This document shows, piece after piece, positions 1 to 7,831 of a DNA stretch of 64,000 bases. The notes beneath the pieces are model-generated. The model was not told where the DNA came from, ran no database searches, and saw only the letters and a list, made by a program, of their open reading frames with translations. The position numbers and the translations under genes were made by a program. This DNA is from Anaerocolumna xylanovorans DSM 12503 (GTDB lineage Bacteria; Bacillota; Clostridia; Lachnospirales; Lachnospiraceae), in the NCBI RefSeq assembly GCF_900143645.1, contig NZ_FRFD01000004.1, positions 1-64,000 of the forward strand, written 5' to 3'. Position 1 is the first letter of the stretch, and the number at the start of each line of letters is the position of its first letter.

Positions 1-268
1 CTGAATCAATTCCAGCAATTATTGCAACACTTTTTTGTGATTCTCCAGCTAAAACTCTAGCTACAAGAGAATACCTTCCTTCAGCTGTACGTTCTTTACA
101 TGTTGAAGGATGCTTTAAAGTATCAATTCCATAAATATCTGCAATTCTTGACCAAGTAACAATTCGTTTTCTAAAATTCTTTTGACCAATTCCTGCTGGT
201 GTTTCAGGCCATTGACCATTTCTGTATAGCTCGACACAATTTAATTTAAATACAAAATCATATTTCAC
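1..268 (-). CDS. IS3-family transposase OrfA, N-terminal part
   Basis: The reading frame is open from a GTG at 268 to the window edge (89 codons). The product begins MKYDFVFKLNCVELYRNGQW if the GTG is read as Met, and contains TPAGIGQKNFRKRIVTW and RYSLVARVLAGESQKSVAII. This is the helix-turn-helix layout of OrfA proteins of IS3-family elements common in Clostridia, which bind the element ends and are normally fused to the OrfB DDE integrase by frameshifting. The GTG is chosen because AAAGGGGG lies about 7 bases upstream. The gene is incomplete at the window edge, so its integrity cannot be judged. Confidence 0.65.
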   Translation of the reverse strand, partial: MKYDFVFKLNCVELYRNGQWPETPAGIGQKNFRKRIVTWSRIADIYGIDTLKHPSTCKERTAEGRYSLVARVLAGESQKSVAIIAGIDS

Positions 269-275
269 GTAAAAA

Positions 276-304
276 CCCCCTTTACTGGTGTCCAGTAAAG
301 GGGG
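276..304. repeat. 13-bp perfect inverted repeat covering the transposase RBS
   Basis: Arms 276-288 and 292-304 are perfectly complementary with a 3-base loop. The AAAGGGGG ribosome binding site of the transposase lies in one arm. A transcript entering from outside the element would fold and hide the site, as is known for several insertion sequences. Confidence 0.7.
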
Positions 305-357
305 TACATATCACTTGTCTGACATTTGGGGTGCATTTCAAAATCAAGGAATTTCGT

Positions 358-379
358 AAGCGCGAGACGGGATTCGAAC
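358..379. other. att direct repeat, outermost copy
   Basis: These 22 bp are identical to the 3' end of the tRNA-Gly gene at 6817-6838 and to 4259-4280. The following 60 bases, which hold an ATAAATA...TATTTAT stem, closely match those after the 4259 copy. This marks the far end of the leftmost element. The sequence to its left differs from that left of the other copies. Confidence 0.85.
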
Positions 380-486
380 AAATCCCCGCACACACAAACA
401 CTGATAAATAGGAGGTTTGCGGCTTCTGTTATTTATCTGCACACATGGGATGTGTGCTTTTTTATTTCTTGAATTATATTAGTTCG

Positions 487-1353
487 TTATTGTGAAAGAT
501 TGTGAAGTAAGTTTTCTATTTGCTCCACAGCATATGTCTCTGCTGTTATCGGATTATCATAATCTAAAAAAGCTGCTGTTCTACTTGATACCTCTCTAAA
601 AATAAGCATAGTATTGTTCAGTGCCCTTAAAATATCCTCTGCATCATATGTTCCATATGCTGTTTTCAATTGTTTCTTAATATTTTCATCAACCCAATTG
701 TCAAAAAACCTACCGTCATGCCAAACATCAAAATCTTTGCTATTAACAGCTTTTGAATAGCCCTCAAGCATCTGTCTTAATAAATCTTTCATATAACCAT
801 CAACACAACTTTTTGCTGACCAAGTTTCTCCTCGAAGTAACTTTTTCACTGACCATATTGAATGAAACCAAAATGTATTTGCAAGATTAATAAATTCTTT
901 CTCTGTGAGAACAGTTTTTATTTCTTCAGTTGGTTCAGATGGTTTATTGCGTTCAATTGCACCTTTAAAATCAATTTTATCAACTAACATCATATATCCA
1001 CTAGAAAAAAATGATTGTATAGTATTATCAGCAGCCAACCTTTCAGATTTTTTAGCATCATAAAACAAAAAATCCATATCCATTGCATCGCTGAAAAACA
1101 CCCTGCGTTCTTGACCGTATGCTGCTGTTGGTTCTTGAAAAGAAATATAATATTTTTCAATTTGATTCAGCCATTGGTCCGTATTCAAAAAATAATCGAC
1201 ATCCTTTACAAGAAAAATAATATCGTAATCCGAATATTTATCTGCAACATTTTTTTCTCTTGCTCTAGAACCAAAAAGAATCATAGCTTGAATCAATTCC
1301 GATACATTAGCAAATGACACTAATTTTTCCATAATGGTATCATATGAATTCAT
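487..1353 (-). CDS. ANT(6)-like aminoglycoside nucleotidyltransferase
   Basis: The 288-residue product matches the aminoglycoside 6-adenylyltransferase family (AadE/AadK), soluble enzymes that transfer AMP from ATP to the 6-hydroxyl of streptomycin. Residues about 27-45 carry the nucleotidyltransferase motif GSRAREKN followed by DYDIIF, and a second acidic pair is in MDMDFLFYD near residue 92. Length is normal for the family (about 285-300). RBS GAGGATA lies 7 bases before the ATG. The gene is cargo at one end of an integrated element, downstream of the structured leader and on the opposite strand to the recombinase. Resistance cannot be asserted: many chromosomal homologues have weak or unknown activity. 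Confidence 0.8.
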   Translation of the reverse strand: MNSYDTIMEKLVSFANVSELIQAMILFGSRAREKNVADKYSDYDIIFLVKDVDYFLNTDQWLNQIEKYYISFQEPTAAYGQERRVFFSDAMDMDFLFYDAKKSERLAADNTIQSFFSSGYMMLVDKIDFKGAIERNKPSEPTEEIKTVLTEKEFINLANTFWFHSIWSVKKLLRGETWSAKSCVDGYMKDLLRQMLEGYSKAVNSKDFDVWHDGRFFDNWVDENIKKQLKTAYGTYDAEDILRALNNTMLIFREVSSRTAAFLDYDNPITAETYAVEQIENLLHNLSQ

Positions 1354-1470
1354 ATAAAATATCCTCGCTTTATATCTATTGAAATATACTTAGTTAACTC
1401 AGAAATTACTGCGCATCGCAATTGTAAACAATAGCGAATTAATTTTACATCAAATTAGAATTTACCTAAT

Positions 1471-1757
1471 TATACTTTTCCTAAAATAGGAAGTCAAGTT
1501 AATCTATACGGTAGAAGTGTATTCTCTACGCCATTACAAAGTGTACACCATTGAAAAAGACAAGATAACGTTTACTCGTTACCCCTACGAGTAAACGGTT
1601 AATCATGTCATTTTTTCAAATATCGCAGTATAAATAATAGCATATTAAAATTGTAATTATGACGAAAGGAGAAAACAAACAGACTGAAAACAAAATTTAT
1701 TTTTGTTTTCGTAAGGATATATCAGTTCACTGATAAAACCTTATAGCCGGTAAACCG
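1471..1757 (+). other. Structured non-coding leader of element copy A1
   Basis: This stretch has no convincing gene and is homologous to 5132-5470. Shared parts are a hairpin GTTTACTCG/CGAGTAAAC at 1570-1596, the block ATGACGAAAGGAGAAAACAA, a TATCAGTT..ACTGATA hairpin and a GCCGGTAAACCGGC hairpin just before the recombinase fragment. The stems are kept while loops differ. It could be an origin of transfer, a replication region or an untranslated leader; which one is not shown by sequence. Confidence 0.55.
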
Positions 1758-2270
1758 GCAGTACGTCATAGGTCGGGTATTACGAGAAGTCGGAAAGCAG
1801 CAAAGCGTGACAAGAATTTCTCTGAGGCAAAGAACAGGGAATTCATAGAATTCTGTAAATCCACCGGATTACGTAAGAAAGAATTGAAATGCTTAAGGGG
1901 TACACAATTACTTTTTAAGAACGGAATTTATTACATAGCTGTTACTAGTGGAGCAAAGGGTGGAAGATATAGGGAGTCCCCTATCATTTCAAATGTGGAT
2001 GAGGTTGTAAATCGAATGAAGGAAGCCGGAAACGGTAAAGTATGATCATATGTTCCTGACATGGATGTTCACTCTTATCGTAGCGATTATTGTACCGAAA
2101 TCTATAATGCTTTAGCCAGACCGTTAGAAAAGATACCGAAGAACGAACGTTATCATTGCAGAACATTATATATGCTGACTCTTTTGCCCGCAGGATCTGT
2201 GGGCATATTTCAGAAAAAAGCCTCGTTTTTAAAATCACCTGTCATATTGTACTATGAAACATGAAACAAA
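1758..2270 (+). pseudogene. Recombinase-like gene fragment, copy A1
   Basis: The frame reads AVRHRSGITRSRKAAKRD, continues through about 95 residues to a TGA at 2043, and resumes with VPDMDVHSYRSDY and RPLEKIPKNERYHCR. The second copy has TGG where this one has TGA. The N-terminal half found in copy B (5712 on) is missing, so the fragment begins abruptly after the GCCGG hairpin. The family is an integrase-like protein seen on small mobile elements of Clostridia; I recognise the family but not an experimentally known role. The 3' end is replaced by a GCCCGCAG/CTGTGGGC hairpin shared by all three copies. Confidence 0.65.
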
Positions 2271-2304
2271 GTGTTTAAAAACAATAACAGGAGGTCACAT
2301 TATT

Positions 2305-2406
2305 ATGCTTGATGCATTATCTATCTTACAGGAAGCTTATGAATGTGGTATCTTGGATGCAACAGAAGTCGCAATAAAAATAAATATGATCAAAGAAACT
2401 ATGTAA
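2305..2406 (+). pseudogene. N-terminal remnant of a tyrosine integrase
   Basis: A 33-codon frame, MLDALSILQEAYECGILDAT and on to IKINMIKETM, follows a good RBS (CAGGAGG, 6-8 bases upstream). It resembles the short helical start of tyrosine recombinases from clostridial elements, which usually reads on into an arm-binding domain. Here it stops at once. The C-terminal catalytic part of the same kind of gene lies at 3841-4151, so the middle was lost or displaced by the cargo between 2545 and 3390. It may alternatively be a free-standing small protein. Confidence 0.45.
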
Positions 2407-2544
2407 AAGAGCGTCATCCATATTCGATTAGCACTCGTAAGAGTGGGCGCTTCATAACCACCGAGTACACCCTCCGCGTTTCCAATTTTGAAAAAGGAAA
2501 ACAACGGTTTTTTTAATTTTCCCGTTGGGCGGCACAAGTTCCAT

Positions 2545-2991
2545 TTATAGATGTCTTTTCAAATAAATCATATCCACTAACTGTTGTCCATTTTCATACA
2601 TAGGGTGGTCGTAATTATCTATAAAAAAGTTTTTAACAATGTGTGATTTTTCAAATCCACACCTTTCGTAGAAACGAAGTATCGTAGGGCTATCGCCTGT
2701 TCCAACATATAACTCACTACCAAACTTCTTATAGTAATCAATAATAAATGTAATTAGACGTTGTCCATATCCTTTCCGTTGATATTCAGGAACGGTAACA
2801 ATATTCTTAATTTCATAAACGCCGGATTGCTCTTGTGTAACAATGCAAATCTCCTTAACATCATCATCACACAAAGCAAACATATCACCACGATACAAAT
2901 ATTTTTCTATCATACTTATCTGTTCATCTGCAATAAGTAGCAATTCCATGTACTTTATTTTATCGCTATCAATAATTTTCAAAATTTCCAT
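2545..2991 (-). CDS. GNAT-family N-acetyltransferase
   Basis: The 148-residue protein has the acetyl-CoA-binding signature of the GNAT fold: strand 4 VYEIKNIVTVPEYQ followed by RKGYGQRLI (residues about 60-81), then the late helix and strand GDSPTILRFYERCGF. Length is normal for a single-domain enzyme. The substrate is not predictable; resistance and metabolic acetyltransferases share this outline. RBS AAAGGGA precedes the ATG. It lies 126 bases downstream of the CD3324-type gene on the same strand, and both sit as cargo between recombinase fragments. Confidence 0.8.
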   Translation of the reverse strand: MEILKIIDSDKIKYMELLLIADEQISMIEKYLYRGDMFALCDDDVKEICIVTQEQSGVYEIKNIVTVPEYQRKGYGQRLITFIIDYYKKFGSELYVGTGDSPTILRFYERCGFEKSHIVKNFFIDNYDHPMYENGQQLVDMIYLKRHL

Positions 2992-3117
2992 TCACTATTT
3001 TCCCTTTCCTTTTCTCTATTATCTCTACAAATCCATTATACTCTCTTTAATTTCAAATAGAGGAACACACATCATTGTAAAAAATAGATGTGCCACTTTG
3101 TAAAGCGGCACATCTAC

Positions 3118-3390
3118 TCATAAAATTTGCATACTCCGTATAATTCGCTGAATACTTTTAGAGGTTAAAAAATATTTCTCTGACAGTTCAAAAACAGTCG
3201 TGCCGTTTCTGTAACTATTGTATATTTCAAAATTTCTTTCTTTGAAATATACTTTCGTATCTGTCTTTTCTCCCCACGTACATCTTTTTGATTTTATTTT
3301 TGGAATGTATATAACTTGCCCGTCAACATATTCTTGAATTTTTTCAATCAATCCTTCGGGCAAAATTTCCAAAGCATGAACATAGCCCAT
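3118..3390 (-). CDS. CD3324-family DNA-binding protein
   Basis: The 90-residue product follows the pattern of CD3324-family proteins of Clostridia: ALEILPEGLIEKIQEYVDG, then YIPKIKS..WGEKTDTK, and a C-terminal helix-turn-helix (VFELSEKYFLTSKSIQRIIR, residues about 66-85). These are small putative regulators often found beside acetyltransferases and resistance-like genes. RBS TAGGAGG lies 6 bases before the ATG. Probably transcribed with the GNAT gene downstream. No operator is evident. Confidence 0.7.
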   Translation of the reverse strand: MGYVHALEILPEGLIEKIQEYVDGQVIYIPKIKSKRCTWGEKTDTKVYFKERNFEIYNSYRNGTTVFELSEKYFLTSKSIQRIIRSMQIL

Positions 3391-3596
3391 TGTGTCCTCC
3401 TAAAAAATTATTCTTTAGGATAGCAAAGACTATTGATATTCTATTTTGGTGATATGCAATAGCCCCTGCTATGCACAATATTTCCTGCTTTTCCTTATTG
3501 TTCATCCCCCCCCTATCTATTATATATTATAGCTAAGACACGTTTCATCTTCAAGTTACTTTTATGAATAACATGATTTATTTTAATCAATAATAT

Positions 3597-3840
3597 GGGA
3601 AGCCGGAAACGGTAAAGTATGGACCGATGTTCCTGACATGGATGTTCATTCTTATCGTAGCGATTATTGTGCTGAAATTTATAAGACATTAGCCAGACCG
3701 CTAGAAAAGATACCGAAGAACGAACGCTATCATTGCAGAACACTATTTACGCTAACTCTTATGCCCGCTGGATCTGCGGGCATATTTCAGAAAAAAGCTT
3801 CATTTTTAAAATTACCTGTCATATTGTTTTATGAAACATA
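3597..3840 (+). pseudogene. Recombinase-like gene fragment, copy A2
   Basis: This is about 90% identical by eye to 2022-2270. It starts abruptly inside the gene (EAGNGKVWTDVPDMD) and runs through RPLEKIPKNERYHCR into the same GCCCGC hairpin. It keeps TGG where copy A1 has a stop. Its start marks a recombination or deletion junction. Its downstream junction, where ATGAAACAT runs directly into the integrase C-terminus, is the same as in copy B. Confidence 0.7.
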
Positions 3841-4151
3841 AAAGATTCTGAAAGAGGTGAAAAAGCTTTCACCTGACAGTGGATATCTTTTCATACAGTC
3901 AAATGGTGAAAAAATGACGAGCAGAAGCTTTAACTAATGGCTTGAGAAGTATTGTAGAGATGCTGGAGTAACGTTTAAGAGCAGTCATTGTATCCGAAGA
4001 ACCTTTGCCAGTCGGTTGTATGCAGAGGGACATGCCTTTAGAGGAAATCAGTGTGTATATGGGTCATGAAGATACTGATACAACGAAAGGATATATCTAC
4101 AATTACAACGAAATCGAAAAGAACCGTGCCTATATGGACAAGGCATTATAG
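3841..4151 (+). pseudogene. Tyrosine integrase C-terminal domain, copy A (broken)
   Basis: The frame reads KILKEVKKLSPDSGYLF, has an in-frame TAA after MTSRSFN near 3934, continues HCIRRTFASRLYAEG, shifts by one base, and ends MPLEEISVYMGHEDTDTT, KGYIYNYNEIEKN. It therefore shows the HxxRR box, the GH pair and the catalytic Tyr (GYIY) of tyrosine recombinases, but with a stop and a frameshift it cannot make an active enzyme. It points toward the att copy at 4259, the usual place of an integrase. Confidence 0.8.
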
Positions 4152-4214
4152 CAGTCCCCGCACGTAAAAGGATGTTGTACACATCCTGCACATATGTTTT
4201 TCAAGCAACAAAAA

Positions 4215-4246
4215 ATTGCTAACCCCTGATTTATAAGGATTAGCGA
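4215..4246. terminator. Hairpin between integrase remnant and att copy
   Basis: The stem ATTGCTAACCC/GGATTAGCGAT with an 11-base loop is nearly identical to 6773-6805. It follows the broken integrase and precedes the att copy. The minus strand has a T-rich run after it. Confidence 0.55.
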
Positions 4247-4258
4247 TACTTTTCAACT

Positions 4259-4280
4259 AAGCGCGAGACGGGATTCGAAC
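4259..4280. other. att direct repeat, middle copy
   Basis: This is the second of three identical 22-bp copies of the tRNA-Gly 3' end. On the left it shares about 120 bp of flank with the copy at 6817. On the right it shares about 60 bp with the copy at 358. It is thus the junction between two tandem elements. Confidence 0.88.
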
Positions 4281-4430
4281 AAATCTCCGCACACTCAAAT
4301 ACTGATAAATAAGAGATTTGCGGCTTCTGTTATTTATCTGCACACATACTTGCACACAAAAAGATGTGATATTTATGTTCAATATTGGTTCGTTATTGTG
4401 AAAGAATTTGAACAAGCATATCAACCCATT

Positions 4431-4880
4431 CTAACTCTCACTTTCGTTTTCATTGCTATCTTTTTGGCACTCTTCACATCGATAGGTCAAGAAATTTTTC
4501 ACCGGGATTGACACTATTAACACAACACCTATAACAATGTAAATGGTATAGATAAATATATTAATAATATCTATAACACTAAATGAAACATTTAAATCTA
4601 AAAATAATGATAAAATTCTTAATAAAGATGCAAAAAATCCTGTTATTCCAGAAAACAATGTTGAAATCACTATCAACCATTTCGCCAAGTTTTTCCCTGC
4701 GTAAAGGAAGTATAATATTGAACCAAGAATTGCTAGCCGAACTAATCCGAAAAATGTCGTAGTCACTATTTCATCAGACTGTCCATTAACAACCGCACTA
4801 ACTATTGCGATAAAATTTGTTGATAATAATGCAATAATAATTGCATTAACAATCTTTTTTCCTAAATTTATTGAATACAT
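4431..4880 (-). CDS. Small four-helix membrane protein, unknown
   Basis: I do not recognise a family. The 149 residues hold four hydrophobic segments (about 10-32, 40-61, 66-90 and 97-125) and a hydrophilic tail with a CEEC pair and acidic residues. RBS CAAAGGAG lies 7 bases before the ATG. It occupies in element B the place of the ANT(6)-like gene in element A: next to the att copy and opposite in strand to the recombinase. The two genes share only the flanking sequence TTCGTTATTGTGAAAG, so cargo seems to have been exchanged. A role in protection or stress is possible but unsupported. Confidence 0.65.
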   Translation of the reverse strand: MYSINLGKKIVNAIIIALLSTNFIAIVSAVVNGQSDEIVTTTFFGLVRLAILGSILYFLYAGKNLAKWLIVISTLFSGITGFFASLLRILSLFLDLNVSFSVIDIINIFIYTIYIVIGVVLIVSIPVKNFLTYRCEECQKDSNENESES

Positions 4881-5131
4881 TTTCTACTCCTTTGAGATAA
4901 ATAATACTAATAATTTTTGAATTATGTAATCTAATTAATCTAATATTACATCATATTACATAATTTTTCCACAAAAACTTTATTGTATTAGAATTGAAAT
5001 TTTATTTTTATCAATCCTGTCTTATTGACTCTATCAAAAAACATGTTAACTAATTCATCTCCGTTTTCATTGTAGTACCAATTTTGCAATCGACGCCAAT
5101 TGCGAAATATTTCCTGCATGAATTTCTTTAA

Positions 5132-5711
5132 TTATACTTTTATAAAAAGGAAAGTCAATCCAACTTGCAGAATTGTAAATATCTACACTTTTATTCTGAA
5201 GTGTATACCATTAATTCAAGCATGATAACGGTTACTCGTTGTATCTTCGAGTAAACAGTTATCTTTATTTGTTTTTTCAAATATCAAGGTTCGGAAAATG
5301 ACATATTGACTTTGTATATGACGAAAGGAGAAAACAAAACATACAAAAACAATTAAAAATAACAAACAAATGAAACAACCGGACCGAAAATAAAATATAT
5401 AATTTAATTTATTTTATAAGGCAATATCAGTTAACTGATAAACCTTATTGCCGGTAAGCCGGCGGTCAGTAAGAAGAAAAGAAGAGAGAACGGAGTTCTC
5501 TTGACTTAAGATGTATCTGTAGTTGAAATTTATAGAACAAACCACTGTTCAGGAGATTGTAGACCATTAAAAAACACTCCATTAATAATGGTCAGGCTGG
5601 ATACCCTTTGACTGTATCCTTAGGAGTAATAATCGCTAGGTGCCTGTGATTTGAATAAATTGGCGCGTGCTCAGCTTTAACTTATAAATGCAATCAAAGG
5701 ACGTGGTAAAA
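5132..5711 (+). other. Structured non-coding leader of element copy B
   Basis: No gene is visible in this stretch. The first 340 bases match 1471-1757: hairpin GTTACTCG/CGAGTAAAC near 5231-5256, the block ATGACGAAAGGAGAAAACAA, a fully palindromic ATCAGTTAACTGAT, and GCCGGTAAGCCGGC. The next 240 bases, absent from copy A, contain an AGAGAAC/GTTCTCT hairpin and lead to the recombinase start. It is the fullest version of a leader found twice in this window. Confidence 0.55.
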
Positions 5712-6391
5712 ATGGCTCGTAACAGAGAAAAGAAACACCAATCATTGGTTCATCAGGTGGAGATGAAATTAAAATCAAAGATGGCTATCGGTCATTCAAA
5801 ACATGATGACCAGAGGACAGAACATGCACTCTTGAAAGAAAAGCGGAAAAAGGATTCTAAGGCAATGTTAAGTTATCAGGAGCGTATTACTATTCATAAG
5901 ATTTATACTTGGAGTACCTTTCAGGATTATCAGAAACATGCCTGTTACTTTATCAAATGGTGTAAGGAACACTACGGCTGCAGGATGCTTTCCGAGTGCA
6001 GGCAGTATGTGGATGAATGGCTTATGGAAAGGTCTATTCTGGCACCGATTCGCAGAAGCTGGAAGCTTGTACACTGGCAAAAGTTTTTGACTGTACCACA
6101 GAGAATTTTATTAAAACAGCAGTACGGCATAGGTCTGGTATCACCAGAAGTCGGAAAGCGGCAAAACGTGATAAGAATTTCTCTGAAACAAAGAATAAGG
6201 AATTCATAGAATTCTGTAATACATTAGCCAGACCGCTAGAAAAGATACCGAAGAATGAACGTTATCATTGCAGGAGTGACCTGAAAGGTGTCTGTTATGA
6301 TAAGCGTGCTATGCTGATTGCCCGCAGGATCTGCGGGCATATTTCAGAAAAAAGCATCGTTTTTAAAATCACCTGTCATATTGTTTTATGA
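5712..6391 (+). pseudogene. Recombinase-like gene, copy B (frameshift and internal deletion)
   Basis: This copy keeps the N-terminal half: MARNREKKHQSLVHQVEMKL, a basic helical start, then HKIYTWSTFQDYQKHACYF, which looks like the core-binding domain of a tyrosine-type recombinase. A frameshift near 6030-6050 moves the reading to KLEACTLAKVFDCTTENF and AVRHRSGITRSRKAA. A deletion then joins EFIEFC to NTLARPLEKIPKNERYHC, removing about 100 residues present in copy A1. The end GVCYDKRAMLIA runs into the GCCCGC hairpin. It is not functional. Together the three copies let the parent gene be reconstructed. Confidence 0.75.
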
Positions 6392-6398
6392 AACATAA

Positions 6399-6709
6399 AA
6401 GATTCTGAAAGAGGTGAAAAAGATTTCACCTGACAGTGAATATCTTTTCACACAGTCAAATGGTGAAAGAATGACGAGCAGAAGCTTTAACTACTGGCTT
6501 GAGAAGTATTGTATGGATGTTGGAGTAACGTTTAAGAGCATTCATTGTATTCGAAGAACCTTTGCTAGTCGGTTGTATGCAGAGGACGCATGCCTTTAGA
6601 GGAAATTAGTGTGTATATGTGCCATGAAGATACTGATACAACGAAAGGATATATCTACAATTACAACGAAATCGAAAAGAATCGTGCCTATATGGACAAG
6701 GCATTATAG
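6399..6709 (+). pseudogene. Tyrosine integrase C-terminal domain, copy B (broken)
   Basis: Homologous to 3841-4151. Here the codon after MTSRSFN is TAC, so the first part reads on through YWLEKYCMD and HCIRRTFASRLYAED, but a frameshift follows. The end MPLEEISVYMCHEDTDTT and GYIYNYNEIEKN is in another frame. The conserved Gly of the GH pair has become Cys. The enzyme is dead twice over, so excision of the element would need help from elsewhere. Confidence 0.8.
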
Positions 6710-6772
6710 CAGTCCCCGTACGTAAAAGGATGTTGCACACATCCTGCACACATGTTTTTCAAGCAACAAAAA

Positions 6773-6805
6773 ATCGCTAACCCTTGATTTATAAGGATTA
6801 GCGAT
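6773..6805. terminator. Terminator shared by integrase remnant and tRNA-Gly
   Basis: The stem ATCGCTAACCC/GGATTAGCGAT has a T-run on its minus-strand side (GCGATTTTTTG), the correct orientation to end the tRNA-Gly transcript. It was brought in by the element, since the same hairpin is found at 4215. Confidence 0.65.
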
Positions 6806-6816
6806 ACTTTTCAACT

Positions 6817-6838
6817 AAGCGCGAGACGGGATTCGAAC
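6817..6838. other. att direct repeat, tRNA-proximal copy
   Basis: The 22 bp are the 3' end of the tRNA-Gly gene (T-arm and acceptor strand) and recur exactly at 358 and 4259. The tRNA stays intact because the element restores its 3' end, as in other tRNA-targeting integrations. Confidence 0.88.
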
Positions 6839-6889
6839 CCGCGACCCTCGCCTTGGCAAGGCGATACTCCACCACTGAGCCACTCGCGC
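6818..6889 (-). tRNA. tRNA-Gly (anticodon GCC)
   Basis: On the minus strand the sequence folds as a full cloverleaf: acceptor GCGCGAG/CTCGCGC, D-stem GCTC/GAGT, anticodon stem TCGCC/GGCGA with loop TTGCCAA (anticodon GCC), and T-arm GCGGG TTCGAAT CCCGT. The discriminator is T and CCA is not encoded. Its 3' end is the integration target of the tandem elements to the left. A consensus promoter lies at 6948-6976. Confidence 0.97.
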
Positions 6890-6895
6890 ATTTAT

Positions 6896-6951
6896 TACTA
6901 TTGTATGTGTTCTTTTGTCTTACTTTACCGCTCTGAACACATACAATAGTA
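6896..6951. repeat. 17-bp perfect inverted repeat in the tRNA-Gly leader
   Basis: Arms 6896-6912 (TACTATTGTATGTGTTC) and 6935-6951 are perfectly complementary with a 22-base loop. The right arm overlaps the -10 box, so the repeat spans the transcription start and the 5' leader of the pre-tRNA. Confidence 0.8.
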
Positions 6952-6976
6952 TACTATAGAAGCAGCTTACTGTCAA
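6948..6976 (-). promoter_or_regulatory. Promoter of tRNA-Gly
   Basis: On the minus strand, TTGACA (6976-6971) and TATACT (6953-6948) are separated by exactly 17 bases. The match to the sigma-A consensus is near perfect. Confidence 0.85.
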
Positions 6977-7021
6977 TACTAATTCAATAAATTTTTTATT
7001 CAATATATTTATTATATTGAA

Positions 7022-7789
7022 TTAAGACATCTTAACGCTAATGATGTAATCATTCTTTTTAAAGCTTTGGCTGCTGATATTGCTTATAGTTACAGGTCTT
7101 GCATCCAGCCACATCTCTTCTGCTGCTATCAGCAAATGTGCCAGACAAATGCCCATATCAATCAGTCCGGCTTCCTTCATGACATTTTTCATAAATATAT
7201 TCTTCTTGCAGAACAAATGGATTCGGTTGTTATACACCACCATCCTCCATGGCTGGCTGTTCATGCCGGAAGGTGCCAGTCTGGCAGCAGATACGATGGT
7301 CCGGACATTCTTATCTACCTCTTCCTTGAATACTGCTATACTCTTAAGCGGCAGCCTTTTTGCCTTATCGTTCTGCCTGTATACCTCGTACTCTCCTTCT
7401 CCGAAGGCAAGAGCAATTACCTGCTCATACTCTTCTTCCTCCAGTACCTTATCCTTTAGGTTCAGGCTGCCGATATAACAGGTTCCAAGACCTCTTGCCG
7501 TAATATAGAGCGCTATCTGTTCCATCATATTTCCCGCGTTTAACAGATAACCCGGTTCCTTTGTAGAATATAAAACCAGATAATATGGTGCTTTAACGGT
7601 GAGAATTCCCGGCTGAAAATGCTTCAAATCAGCCAACTGCACCAGTTCAAGCCTTACTTTGATATCATCAAAGATCATTGGTATGCTGTCCGCAAAATTC
7701 ATGATATGGTCAATTACCGTTTGGTCTAATTTATCCATACCGTATTTTCTTACAGATTTCCTAACAAATATTGCTTCATAAAGATTCAT
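7022..7789 (-). CDS. Nitroreductase-family protein
   Basis: The 255-residue product fits the FMN-binding nitroreductase fold of the TM1586 type. The N-terminus has the RKSVRKYG motif (residues about 10-17) and the second half has APSGMNSQPWR (about 171-181), the usual flavin-contact loop. Such enzymes reduce nitro groups, quinones or flavins with NAD(P)H; the substrate here is unknown. RBS AAGGGAG precedes the ATG. It starts 42 bases after the AraC-type gene on the same strand, so the regulator probably controls it. No strong terminator is seen between it and the tRNA promoter. Confidence 0.8.
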   Translation of the reverse strand: MNLYEAIFVRKSVRKYGMDKLDQTVIDHIMNFADSIPMIFDDIKVRLELVQLADLKHFQPGILTVKAPYYLVLYSTKEPGYLLNAGNMMEQIALYITARGLGTCYIGSLNLKDKVLEEEEYEQVIALAFGEGEYEVYRQNDKAKRLPLKSIAVFKEEVDKNVRTIVSAARLAPSGMNSQPWRMVVYNNRIHLFCKKNIFMKNVMKEAGLIDMGICLAHLLIAAEEMWLDARPVTISNISSQSFKKNDYIISVKMS

Positions 7790-7831
7790 GGCAGACTCCC
7801 TTTTACACCCTTAATTCGAGCATTTTATCTC

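Larger units (their letters stand above)
1..340 (-). mobile_element. IS3-family insertion sequence, left part only
   Basis: The first 340 bases hold the start of an insertion sequence read on the minus strand: an OrfA-type transposase gene running off the window edge, preceded by a hairpin and by a likely terminal repeat. The probable terminus lies near 340, where the minus strand starts TGAAATGCACCCCAAATGTC. The other end and the OrfB integrase part are outside the window, so the family call rests on OrfA alone. Confidence 0.6.

Noticed and set aside
1758..6709. Functional integrase in the left island
   Set aside because: All copies have stops, frameshifts or deletions, and copy B lost the Gly of the GH pair.
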